DNA of 64,000 nt. It comes from JANQEU01 sp965601455 (GTDB lineage: Bacteria > Bacteroidota > Bacteroidia > Cytophagales > Cyclobacteriaceae). The notes under the pieces are model-generated. The model was not told the origin of the DNA, made no database searches, and saw only the letters and a program-made list of their open reading frames with translations. The translations under genes were made by a program, and so were the position numbers. The stretch lies in NCBI GenBank assembly GCA_965601455.1, contig OZ271831.1, forward strand, positions 3,100,001-3,164,000, given 5' to 3'. How positions within the stretch are numbered: position 1 is the first letter of the stretch; the number at the start of each line of letters is the position of its first letter. This document shows positions 1 to 8,593 of the stretch, piece after piece.

Positions 1-2
1 AC

Positions 3-1094
3 ATCGCCATTATCGGTTTGGGTTTTGGAGCGGAATTCATCCCTATTTATCAGAAGTTGAAAGGGGTAAACATGTACGCGATCTGCCAAAGGTCAGAAGA
101 TAAGCTACATGAAATTGGAGATGCCTTTGGCATCGAGAAGAGATACACGGATTATGAAGAACTGCTTAAGGACCCGCAAATAGACGCTGTTCATATCAAT
201 ACCCCTATACAGGAACATGCTCCCCAATCAATTGCTGCCTTAAAAGCAGGAAAGCATGTCGCCTGCACTGTTCCGATGGCCACCTCAGTTGAGGATTGTA
301 AAGAGATAGTGCGTCTAACTATGGAAACGGGCCTAACTTATATGATGATGGAGACCGTGGTGTACAGCCGCGAATTTCTATTTGTAAAAGAAATGTTCGA
401 TAGCGGTGAAATGGGTCGAATTCAGTTTCTGAGGGCATCTCACCAGCAGGAAATGGCTGGCTGGCCGGGTTACTGGGAAGGATTGCCGCCAATGCATTAT
501 GCCACGCATTGTGTAGGTCCGGTGCTTGCTTTGGGGAGGGATAGAGCTCAGTATGTTTCATGCTTCGGATCGGGGCGAATTGATGATCATTTGATTCCAA
601 AATACAATTCGCCATATGCGATTGAAACATGCCATATAAAATTCAATGATTCTGACCTTTCTGCAGAAATTACCCGATCGCTTTTCAATACTGCAAGACA
701 ATACCGTGAGAGCTTCGACGCCTACGGATCCAAGAAATCATTTGAATGGACACTAATTGAAAATGAACCTAGTGTCGTCCATACTGGTGAGAGTCCGGAA
801 AAGATATCAATCCCCGACTATGCGCATCTTCTTCCGGAAGAAATCCAGTCTTTTACAACAGCTGGGGTTTATGACTCGGATGACAATCAACATCTTTCGT
901 TTATTCAAGGAGCTGGGCATGGTGGTTCTCATCCGCATTTGGTAAACGAATTCGTAAATGCGTTGAAGGAGAAAAGAGATCCGTACCCAAATGCTTCAGA
1001 ATCCGCAAATATTACCTGTGTAGGTATCCTGGCGCACGATTCTGCTATGAATGAAGGTAAGATTATTCATTTACCTGAATTCACTTTGCTATAA
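3..1094 (+). CDS. Gfo/Idh/MocA family oxidoreductase, 5' end cut by the window
   Basis: Probable NAD(P)-dependent sugar or cyclitol dehydrogenase. The frame is open to the first base of the window and reads IAIIGLGFGAEF, a Rossmann GxGxxG fingerprint that starts upstream of any Met, so the true start lies outside. Downstream come the usual NTPIQEHAPQSIAALKAGKHV segment around residue 70 and a C-terminal beta-sheet domain with the THCVGP motif. Most family members have an EKP motif whose Lys helps catalysis; here the matching stretch reads CTVPMA. No signal peptide can be judged. It is the only intracellular sugar-metabolism candidate at this end and converges on the minus-strand run that follows. 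Substrate unknown. Confidence 0.88.
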   Translation: MAIIGLGFGAEFIPIYQKLKGVNMYAICQRSEDKLHEIGDAFGIEKRYTDYEELLKDPQIDAVHINTPIQEHAPQSIAALKAGKHVACTVPMATSVEDCKEIVRLTMETGLTYMMMETVVYSREFLFVKEMFDSGEMGRIQFLRASHQQEMAGWPGYWEGLPPMHYATHCVGPVLALGRDRAQYVSCFGSGRIDDHLIPKYNSPYAIETCHIKFNDSDLSAEITRSLFNTARQYRESFDAYGSKKSFEWTLIENEPSVVHTGESPEKISIPDYAHLLPEEIQSFTTAGVYDSDDNQHLSFIQGAGHGGSHPHLVNEFVNALKEKRDPYPNASESANITCVGILAHDSAMNEGKIIHLPEFTLL

Positions 1095-1183
1095 TTTAAT
1101 ACACTATGGTGCTGGAAAACTAAAACTGAACGGGAAATTTAAAGTGTTTCAAAGTCAGCTAATGGCCTTCCGAATTATTCGTT

Positions 1184-2602
1184 TTAGCGAGGAGTTAACT
1201 TAAACTCAACCTTTTCAGATTTCTTCAAATTGGTCCAAAGGATAAGATCTGTCCCTTCCGGGGTTACCTCGTAACCCACTCTGTAATCGGTATTCTCGAC
1301 TACTTCTTCGTTGTCAATCAGTACCTTAACCCCTGAATTCCCCCAATTCTTCACCACAAATGCAGGGTTGACGATTGTAACTGCTACCGGATCTTCGTCA
1401 TCAATTTCAAAACCCAGTGCAAATGATAACTCTTTTGCCTCTTCGTGATCACCCGGGATGATATACGCTTTTTGAGTCATATCATAGGTCATCTGGGTGT
1501 ATGGATTACCAAGACCGCCCATTAACAATCTTGGATACGTCAGCCAGGATTGATACAAATCGATTAAGTGGGAAGCCGGATCTTCCATGTTGGTCATGCC
1601 TGATAAATAGACTTGTTCAAGGATATTATCCGTCCTACGAAAATGCCACCAGTTTAACGTATGCCCTAAAGATGTGGAATACCCTTTGCCATCATTTCCT
1701 CCCCAGGTCTGGAATAAATGGGGAAGATCTCCTTCAGGCGGATAGCTTTCATTTTCAATACCGTATGGCAACGAAATAGTGAACGGTTTGTATTCCGATT
1801 TGAGATTGATCAGCTTGATGGGTGCCTTAAGATACTCTCCGTAATCCTTGGGATAGGGATCATAAGAGAAGGTTTTTTGTTCCCCATTCGCCTTGATAAA
1901 CGTAATGGGTGAAGAGTCTATGTCGTCAGCCGGAACATGTCCATCCAGTCCGAAAATAAAGTCTTCCTGAAATTCGTGAACCACACTTGGCGGGATTTCT
2001 CGTACCGGAGGTATATCCTGAAATGTTTCATCGGTCACCGTAAGACTCTGACCGGCCAACCCGGTGTAGATTCGAACGTGTCGGGTATGTGTTCCATCCG
2101 GATAAATGTAATACCACTCATCAGTCCAGTCCCCTTTGCCATAGGGTGAACCACTTGGAATGTTTGAATGCCCGATGTACCCACGAGGATCCACAATTGC
2201 GTGACGGACGCGAACTACAATACGAGCAGGATTTTGACTCTCTACCCACATTCGAGAATACCGGGATTCCCGATCCCATAGTGGTTCGCAGGAACTGGAT
2301 GCCATTGGATCGTACGTCTCTGTCCATCCATTTGAAAAATGGATATCGTTCTCCGTAACCATGCTGGGGTAGCATGGCAAACTGAATCTCATTTTGGTAG
2401 GTATAAGATCGAAAGTAACATCCACTGCCACATTCTTTAATTCTCTTGGAACAGGCCATGCAGGATTTTCAAGGTATTTCACGACCGGTTCGTCGGTGCC
2501 TACCGCTGAAAAGGTCGCCTTTTGGGAAAACCCATATAAAGCACTTAAACAGAGAGTAGATACTATAGTCACTTTTAGAACGATAGCTTTTATCATGATC
2601 AC
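1184..2602 (-). CDS. Secreted protein of the unnamed core family, core-only form (copy 1 of 8)
   Basis: A 472-residue protein with a signal peptide ending near GFSQ and no LamG domain. Function unknown. It belongs to the paralogous family that recurs seven more times to position 34962. Shared marks are DEWYYIYPDGTHTRH, INLKSEYKPFTI and a C-terminal strand pattern NPAFVVKNWG followed by a VxIDNEE turn. It forms a divergent subgroup with the protein at 24371-25777: both lack the FWRG and HWPVAQ motifs of the other six and instead have LNWWHFRRT-like and YLSGMTN-like segments. It lies 6 bases behind the CotH gene at 2609-4210, so the two are probably cotranscribed. It may act on, or bind, the polysaccharide processed by the neighbouring glycosidases. 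Confidence 0.8.
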   Translation of the reverse strand: MIMIKAIVLKVTIVSTLCLSALYGFSQKATFSAVGTDEPVVKYLENPAWPVPRELKNVAVDVTFDLIPTKMRFSLPCYPSMVTENDIHFSNGWTETYDPMASSSCEPLWDRESRYSRMWVESQNPARIVVRVRHAIVDPRGYIGHSNIPSGSPYGKGDWTDEWYYIYPDGTHTRHVRIYTGLAGQSLTVTDETFQDIPPVREIPPSVVHEFQEDFIFGLDGHVPADDIDSSPITFIKANGEQKTFSYDPYPKDYGEYLKAPIKLINLKSEYKPFTISLPYGIENESYPPEGDLPHLFQTWGGNDGKGYSTSLGHTLNWWHFRRTDNILEQVYLSGMTNMEDPASHLIDLYQSWLTYPRLLMGGLGNPYTQMTYDMTQKAYIIPGDHEEAKELSFALGFEIDDEDPVAVTIVNPAFVVKNWGNSGVKVLIDNEEVVENTDYRVGYEVTPEGTDLILWTNLKKSEKVEFKLTPR

Positions 2603-2608
2603 TTTTGA

Positions 2609-4210
2609 TTATTCCTTGATTACTTTTCTGATGATAGAGAATTCCTGGTTATAGACATGCACCATGTATAAGCCGGGATTAAGACTTCCGAAAAAATCGA
2701 GATCTATGTCTTCATTAATACTGGTCTGAGAAGATAAAATTCGACCATCCATATCCATTAGTCTAAGACTTACATTTCTGAATTCGCCGATTGACAGTTT
2801 TAGGGAAGACTGAGTAGGATTGGGAAACACACTTATCTCCGGCTTATTGTTTATCCCGGTTATAACTTGCACCTCTTCAAATTGTGAGTCTAGCCAGGCG
2901 ATGCGGTCGGTCAACCAGTTTTTCAGCAGTTGTATTTCCTGCTCGTAGGTTTCCTGTACAGGCTCTGGTTCATCCCATAGATTATCACCAAGGTAATCCC
3001 ATCTCTCAAAATTCCGATCGATCGCCACTCCCAGTTTATCGACCTGGCCATCTATAAAAGCAAAAAGAAAATCCTCGTTCAGAAAATCCTCTCGATGCAT
3101 CTGCCACCGGTAAAACACCCGGGTTCGAAAGAGATCATCTTCCATCATTGGTTCCCACCACCTGGGCATTAAGTGCAGGTCATCACAGGATGATTCCTCT
3201 TGCAGATAGGTCCACCCTCGAACATCACTGCCACCACAATATACCGTGTTACCATAAGCCAAATTGAAATCCCAAATGGGTCCTGCTTTCAAACGTTCGC
3301 CTTTGTCTTTATGAAGAAAAGTACTGAGCTTATACGCATCCACTGACCGACTTAACTCATTGATTATGAATAAATCCGCAAAACTGTCCAAATCGATGTA
3401 AGCATGATATTTCCCTCCGTCGTCATTTTGATAATTATCAGCTAACACCGCTTGTTCAAAGTCCCGAAAGTAGTTTCTAATATAGGTCCGTTGTGGGCCT
3501 TGAATCGCATCAGCCCGGGGATAGTAGTATTGATAAAACATGCGTTCCCCACCCATTGAGGTAGACCTTGAAGTCCAACCCTCGTCCTCATTCCAATCCA
3601 ACCGAATGATATACCCTCCGGTCAGCTCATCTCCTTCAGTATCCTGCTCTCTTAATGTGGCAAGCGGTAGTCGGTTATCGTCACGTTTGATCCTTTCCAT
3701 CATGACATAGGTTCCCCGATACTCTCCATCTAGAATCAGCTCACAGTAGACCGTATTCGATGCCCAATGACCCATTTGACGCCAGATCTCAAAGCTCATC
3801 ACATTCCGGATATGGGTTTTGTCAATGGGTGAACCATATAGAATCCAGTCTTCTTCGGAAGGCATACCCAAAATTGAAGCGTCTTGATCCTGATTTTGAT
3901 CGTCTCGCAATTCAATAGAATAGCTTTTCTTATCGAATAATTGAGTACTGTTTCCGCGAAACTCAATACCAATTTTTCCATTGTAACCATTAATAGGGTC
4001 TCCCGGACGGTTTACTCCATTTTCGTTATTAATAATTCCCATTTCCGCGATGACTTTCGGTTCATCACGAATGGACTGATCGGTATTGATGACTACAATT
4101 GGCAGGTGGGTCGATTCGAGTTCCTGACCAGAGGCCATATGCTGAATCATCAGACAAACACCTATACTTATCGAGAGAAAAAATGATTTCATATATCCAT
4201 TACCATTCAA
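2609..4210 (-). CDS. CotH family protein with type IX sorting tail
   Basis: A 533-residue protein with a signal peptide (cleavage near MASGQ), a CotH domain over roughly residues 35-440 and a C-terminal Por-type sorting domain from about residue 457 (ISVFPNPTQSS, ending in a basic strand). CotH marks are IEFRGNSTQLFDKKSYSIEL and IWDFNLAYGN. CotH of Bacillus is an atypical secreted kinase. In Bacteroidota, CotH domains are common in secreted proteins near carbohydrate loci, where their substrate is mostly unknown. The tail predicts export by the type IX system and attachment to the surface. It heads a two-gene unit with 1184-2602, and a weak copy of the recurrent palindrome lies upstream at 4277-4301. 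Confidence 0.87.
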   Translation of the reverse strand: MNGNGYMKSFFLSISIGVCLMIQHMASGQELESTHLPIVVINTDQSIRDEPKVIAEMGIINNENGVNRPGDPINGYNGKIGIEFRGNSTQLFDKKSYSIELRDDQNQDQDASILGMPSEEDWILYGSPIDKTHIRNVMSFEIWRQMGHWASNTVYCELILDGEYRGTYVMMERIKRDDNRLPLATLREQDTEGDELTGGYIIRLDWNEDEGWTSRSTSMGGERMFYQYYYPRADAIQGPQRTYIRNYFRDFEQAVLADNYQNDDGGKYHAYIDLDSFADLFIINELSRSVDAYKLSTFLHKDKGERLKAGPIWDFNLAYGNTVYCGGSDVRGWTYLQEESSCDDLHLMPRWWEPMMEDDLFRTRVFYRWQMHREDFLNEDFLFAFIDGQVDKLGVAIDRNFERWDYLGDNLWDEPEPVQETYEQEIQLLKNWLTDRIAWLDSQFEEVQVITGINNKPEISVFPNPTQSSLKLSIGEFRNVSLRLMDMDGRILSSQTSINEDIDLDFFGSLNPGLYMVHVYNQEFSIIRKVIKE

Positions 4211-4276
4211 CCAGCACTAACCCTACCACCCCCTTTAGGATTGATCAAGGATATCTGCGCAATCTCTAATTAACCA

Positions 4277-4301
4277 TCTTAGTTTCTTAAAATTAGAAAG
4301 T
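4277..4301 (-). promoter_or_regulatory. Weak copy of the recurrent 25-bp palindrome
   Basis: One perfect arm TTAGAAAGT (plus strand, 4293-4301) with a poorly matching partner TCTTAGTTT at the usual spacing. A tighter inverted repeat TTTCTTA / TTAGAAA also exists here. It lies 67-91 bases upstream of the CotH start in the 139-base gap behind 4350-7112. In contrast to the other copies, the perfect arm is the distal one. This is the least certain strong-arm member of the set. Confidence 0.35.
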
Positions 4302-4349
4302 TATTGGCATTTAACAAACACCGGTGGAATCGAGGACTCGAAAGCTATT

Positions 4350-7112
4350 CTATTTCATCGTCACGCTTGAATTTCCTGTGATCTCAAGCTGTACCGGATC
4401 ATCACTTGTTACTTCAATCCATGAGTTTAAGGTATAGGATCCATCGACATCGCGAATGATACCAGACCGATTAGCTATTTCCTCATTATCCACAAGGATT
4501 CGGGCATCCTGTCCAGGACTCCAATTCTTAATGACAAGCGCTAGATTGACAATGGGTGAATCTTCTGAAGCGTCCAAAGTAAAACTTATTACATCGGAAG
4601 ACTTGTCCAGGATATATGCCCTCTGACCTTTTTCATATGACCCTTTTGCACCTTGCAATCCACTAATTGAAGCTGGGTTCATCCAGGATCTTGCCAACGG
4701 CACTAGCTCAGATGGTTCCTGGTTTAGCATTCCCTCCAACAGGATTTTCTGATAGTAAGGCGTTGGACCACCCTTTTCTTCCCTATACGTACTTGGTGGT
4801 ACATGCGTAAGGGAGCTATGAGCCGTGCGATCAGGATAAGTTGCATATCGACCATCGGAAGGCATCTGCCCAACCGGCCAATGATTCCAGGTAGGAAAAA
4901 CCGCATACTCAGTGAGTTCTCCACCATAGACATTTGACCATTCAAAGTCACCGATAGTCACAGGTTTATATTCCCCGGTGTAGTTGACGTACTGTATGCA
5001 CTGACCTTCAGGTTCAGCTACATCATCTGGAGGTCCGTTGACCCAATCGTAATCAACTAAAGTGCCTTCAAGATTTAGCATGGAAAGTGCATCTTTTGTA
5101 TTGATCACCTGCTCTGGGTGCTGATCAGGTCCGAATATCGCCATGGATTCCTGCCATTCGTGATCTCTCTCACCATGTGTCCATAGATGCATGGTTTTAA
5201 CCGCGATTCCATCAGGATAAATATAATAGTACCAGTCGCTCCAATCGCACCAACCTGTCTCTTCATCGAAATTTGCCATTACGTGATTCACATCAATTAA
5301 TGGATATCTCCAGTGGACCACGGTCCGTGCCGGTGTATTTTCAATGATCCTGGCGTGATTGTTATAAGATTCCTTATCGGACATGGGTTCCTGGCACCCT
5401 TCCCCACCTGATCGGTTCCAAGTCTCATTAAATTCGTTGCTATACCATTGATCCTTATCGTTGACCATCATGGGTATATAGCCTACTCCTCTCCAAAAGA
5501 TGAACTTTGATGGGTTGCTATCAAACTCTACCACCACATCCGGGTGATCGCTGAAACGCCATAAATTATCCCAAACGTCGTAAAACTTCAGGTGGGTATA
5601 ATAGGCTCCAAATTCCTTTCTATTCTCCCCGGAAGGAAGGACCCGTTTATCCATATCAACAACTGGATCAGGTGAGTAGGCTTCGAAAGAGGTCTTGACT
5701 TGCTCATCATTCAATGCCACATTATAAATCTTGATTTCATCAATCAATCCATCGAATGAATAGGAGTCCGAAAATGTATTGCTTCTAACCGGGCGTATCG
5801 GTCGCCTGTTTTTACCTTTCCCAATCTTAAGACTGTTGGAAGCCAGTTCGATTTCACCCTTACCAACCGTTTTTACCCCAATCTCCTGTCCATTTAAATA
5901 GACCTTCATTAGTCCGGAGCTCTTACTATAAGTAGCCACCAAATGATACCATTTTCTTCTTTCCAACACTTCTTTTGCAACCAGCTGCTCCCATTTTCCG
6001 GCGACTCGTAACTTGAAAGTAGGCTTTCCATACCCATCCAATCCAAAGAAATATCCTGTATCATCTTCTTCTTGAAGGACGAAATCAAAACTGTCGTCCG
6101 GTTCTTCCATTCCCTCACGTTCATCCTCACCGATCAAAAAGGCCTCTGCTCCCTTCTTTGCTAAAAGCACTTCCGGTTCATCGGTCGATTGCTGTATAAT
6201 GGGGACATAACTCCAGGGGTATGCCCCGATTGCTACCCAGCTTTCCAGTGTGATCTGGTCACTAAGAGCCGGTGCTTCCGCAGATGGGATTTCTATTGCT
6301 GAGGTGTAACCATCCAGTTGCACAGCTGTGCCTGACACTCCTTTCCTCCAAAGTGTCTTGTTTCCCTGAACTTCTGACCCGGTTTTAGAAATGGATTCTT
6401 GAACGGTGTTTCCATTACCTTCATCAAAATTCCACCAGGCAATGGGATCGAGGACCGAGCTATTGACTAGCGGACTCCCCTCCACCTTATTCTGTCTTTC
6501 CGTAATCCCGGGCTCTTGCGTGTTAACTTCTTGAATCCCACTTGAAGTCAACCTAAAGGTTTGGGTGATTTGATTTCCCTTGTCCTGCCATTCGTCAATT
6601 CGGGTCGTTCCGGATTTTATTGTTCGTTTTACAGCTCCATCTGACTGAATGTAAAAGTATTCATCCACAAATCCTGTGGCATCCACTCCCAGCTGCGGAT
6701 TTCCCCCAACAAATTCGGGGAGATATCTCCAATGTACAACCACCTGGTTTTCGTTGCTTTCTATGAGTTTCACAACGGAGTAGGCATTCGTTCGGTCCGG
6801 CATCATATCGGTACCGTCGCCTGATCTTGGGATGATCTCTTCCACGTACCATCGTCCGCTTGGTGTTTCCAAGAATGGAAGGTAGCTACTTCCCATCCAG
6901 AAAACGAGTGCAGACTGATCCATACCCAAATCAACTACGATATCTGCATGCTCTTTTACCCTGGCAAACCGCTCAAACTCATTTTCGGAATTGATGCGTG
7001 TATAGAATCCACCAAAGTCACCAAGACGTTGTGTTACCAATCTATCTGTGCCTGGTGTGCACCCAATAATCAAGAGAAAAAGGAGAGAAAAGTAGCTAGT
7101 CGTTTTCATCAT
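4350..7112 (-). CDS. Unnamed core family lipoprotein: half-core + LamG + full core (copy 2)
   Basis: A 920-residue probable lipoprotein (lipobox LIIGC). Three parts are visible. Residues about 34-195 are a half-copy of the family core (FYTRI, FWMGSSYLP, VVHWRYLPEF, DEYFYIQSDG). Residues about 225-480 are a LamG/concanavalin domain (WWNFDEGNGN, ITLESWVAIGAYPW, KWYHLVATY, FDGLIDEIKIYN). Residues about 500-920 are a full core (FGAYYTHLKF, FIFWRGVGYIP, EPMSDKESY, TVVHWRY, YYYIYPDG, NHWPVGQMPSDGR, LARSW). The same three-part plan occurs at 20493-23420 and 32320-34962. LamG domains usually bind glycans; the role of the core is unknown. It is probably the last gene of the long run that starts at 28127. 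Confidence 0.82.
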   Translation of the reverse strand: MMKTTSYFSLLFLLIIGCTPGTDRLVTQRLGDFGGFYTRINSENEFERFARVKEHADIVVDLGMDQSALVFWMGSSYLPFLETPSGRWYVEEIIPRSGDGTDMMPDRTNAYSVVKLIESNENQVVVHWRYLPEFVGGNPQLGVDATGFVDEYFYIQSDGAVKRTIKSGTTRIDEWQDKGNQITQTFRLTSSGIQEVNTQEPGITERQNKVEGSPLVNSSVLDPIAWWNFDEGNGNTVQESISKTGSEVQGNKTLWRKGVSGTAVQLDGYTSAIEIPSAEAPALSDQITLESWVAIGAYPWSYVPIIQQSTDEPEVLLAKKGAEAFLIGEDEREGMEEPDDSFDFVLQEEDDTGYFFGLDGYGKPTFKLRVAGKWEQLVAKEVLERRKWYHLVATYSKSSGLMKVYLNGQEIGVKTVGKGEIELASNSLKIGKGKNRRPIRPVRSNTFSDSYSFDGLIDEIKIYNVALNDEQVKTSFEAYSPDPVVDMDKRVLPSGENRKEFGAYYTHLKFYDVWDNLWRFSDHPDVVVEFDSNPSKFIFWRGVGYIPMMVNDKDQWYSNEFNETWNRSGGEGCQEPMSDKESYNNHARIIENTPARTVVHWRYPLIDVNHVMANFDEETGWCDWSDWYYYIYPDGIAVKTMHLWTHGERDHEWQESMAIFGPDQHPEQVINTKDALSMLNLEGTLVDYDWVNGPPDDVAEPEGQCIQYVNYTGEYKPVTIGDFEWSNVYGGELTEYAVFPTWNHWPVGQMPSDGRYATYPDRTAHSSLTHVPPSTYREEKGGPTPYYQKILLEGMLNQEPSELVPLARSWMNPASISGLQGAKGSYEKGQRAYILDKSSDVISFTLDASEDSPIVNLALVIKNWSPGQDARILVDNEEIANRSGIIRDVDGSYTLNSWIEVTSDDPVQLEITGNSSVTMK

Positions 7113-7196
7113 TTTTTATCGTTTATCATGTGAATTACGACAATCTCAACAGCCCAAAAAATGACCTATCTCAGTCTAAAACCTGCTTTCTGATAC

Positions 7197-8582
7197 CTAC
7201 CCGGTATGGAGTTCCTTTTGCAATTCCTCCAGAGGAATACCCTTTGTTTCAGGCATCTTGAACAATACCCAAAGCAATTGCATCACCATACAAATGGCGT
7301 AAAATGTGAATACATGACCACCCGAAGCTTCAGCAAATGCCGGAAATGTCCATGAGATAATGGCAGCCATAAACCAATGGGTAAAGCTGCCCAGTGATTG
7401 ACCTCGGGCACGAACACGGTTTGGAAATATCTCGCTGATAAAAACCCAGATCACGGCCCCTTGCCCCAGCCCATGCGCTGCAATAAAAACCATCAGACTT
7501 ACCAGCACAACCCAACTCCCTACACTAGTGAAGTCGGTACCATTGGAGTAAAAGGTGACGGCAGTTGCTGCCAGACTTACGATGTAGCCAATGGAACCTA
7601 AGAGCATGAGTTTTTTTCTCCCATAATGATCAATGACAACCAGAGCGATGAAGGTAAAAACAAACATAACGAAGCCAATTCCAAAGGAACTTAACATGGC
7701 TGATCCCCGGGCGAATCCGGCCATTTCAAACACGCGAGGGGCATAGTATAGGATTGCGTTAATTCCTGAAAGCTGATTAAAAAGCGCAATAGTAAAAGCC
7801 AGCATAATGGGTTTGGCATATCTTTTCTGAAAGAACTTTTCTTTTTGAGAATCCTCTTCGGCCTTGAGAGACTCTTTAATTTCATTGATCTCCTCCTCTA
7901 TATCGCCCTTGTCCGAACCAAGCTTTGAGATTACGGTTCGGGCCTCTTCCTCTTTACCTTGACGGATCAACCATCTTGGACTGCGAGGATTAGAAACCAG
8001 TAAAAGAATAAAACCCAGTGCCGGAATGGCCTCTACCCCTAGCATCCACCTCCAGGTCGCATCACCTAATTCCAGTGCACTTATCACGTAATTGGACAGG
8101 TACGCCAGCATGATCCCGAATACGATATTGAGTTGAGTTAAAGCTACCATTCTCCCCCTAAATTGGGCTGGAGATATTTCGGCGTTGTACATTGGAGCTA
8201 CCACAGACGAACCACCAACTGCCAATCCACCAATAAAACGCATGATCATGAAAAAAGTCCAGCTGGTTGCCAGGGCACTACCCACTGCGGAGACCAGATA
8301 AAGGCCACCAAGTACGAAAAGCATCGATTTCCGTCCGTAGATATCAGCAGGACGTCCCAGGATGATTGACCCTATGATGGTACCGATTAACGCACTGGCA
8401 ACTGTAAATCCATGCCAGAAACCCAGGCTACCAAACCAACCGGTCATGGATACATAGGAGTCGTTGTATAATACTCTTAAGGTACCTTCTACACCGGAAA
8501 TGACAGCGGTGTCAAAACCAAACAGCAATCCACCAAGAGCTGCAACGGTTGCACTCCTTATGAGTGTATTCTTAATTTTCAC
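7197..8582 (-). CDS. MFS sugar porter, inner-membrane sugar:H+ symporter
   Basis: A 461-residue protein with about 12 hydrophobic segments and the sugar-porter signatures: GGLLFGFDTAVISG in helix 1, GRPADIYGRKS in loop 2-3, SPRWLIRQGKEEEA after helix 6, NQLSGINAILYYAP in helix 7, a second YGRKK between helices 8 and 9, and a terminal PETKG. This is the XylE/GLUT-like family, which brings monosaccharides into the cytoplasm. It is the only inner-membrane transporter in the window. It would import sugar released by the surrounding GH2, GH3, GH43 or fucosidase enzymes; which sugar cannot be read from the sequence. It sits 11 bases downstream of the LamG/core gene at 8594-10705. Confidence 0.93.
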   Translation of the reverse strand: MKIKNTLIRSATVAALGGLLFGFDTAVISGVEGTLRVLYNDSYVSMTGWFGSLGFWHGFTVASALIGTIIGSIILGRPADIYGRKSMLFVLGGLYLVSAVGSALATSWTFFMIMRFIGGLAVGGSSVVAPMYNAEISPAQFRGRMVALTQLNIVFGIMLAYLSNYVISALELGDATWRWMLGVEAIPALGFILLLVSNPRSPRWLIRQGKEEEARTVISKLGSDKGDIEEEINEIKESLKAEEDSQKEKFFQKRYAKPIMLAFTIALFNQLSGINAILYYAPRVFEMAGFARGSAMLSSFGIGFVMFVFTFIALVVIDHYGRKKLMLLGSIGYIVSLAATAVTFYSNGTDFTSVGSWVVLVSLMVFIAAHGLGQGAVIWVFISEIFPNRVRARGQSLGSFTHWFMAAIISWTFPAFAEASGGHVFTFYAICMVMQLLWVLFKMPETKGIPLEELQKELHTG

Positions 8583-8593
8583 AAAAATTCAGG

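Noticed and set aside
1095..1183. A terminator between the converging genes at 1094 and 1184
   Set aside because: Only a short AT-rich palindrome (CGAATTATTCG) is visible, without a stable stem or T-run.
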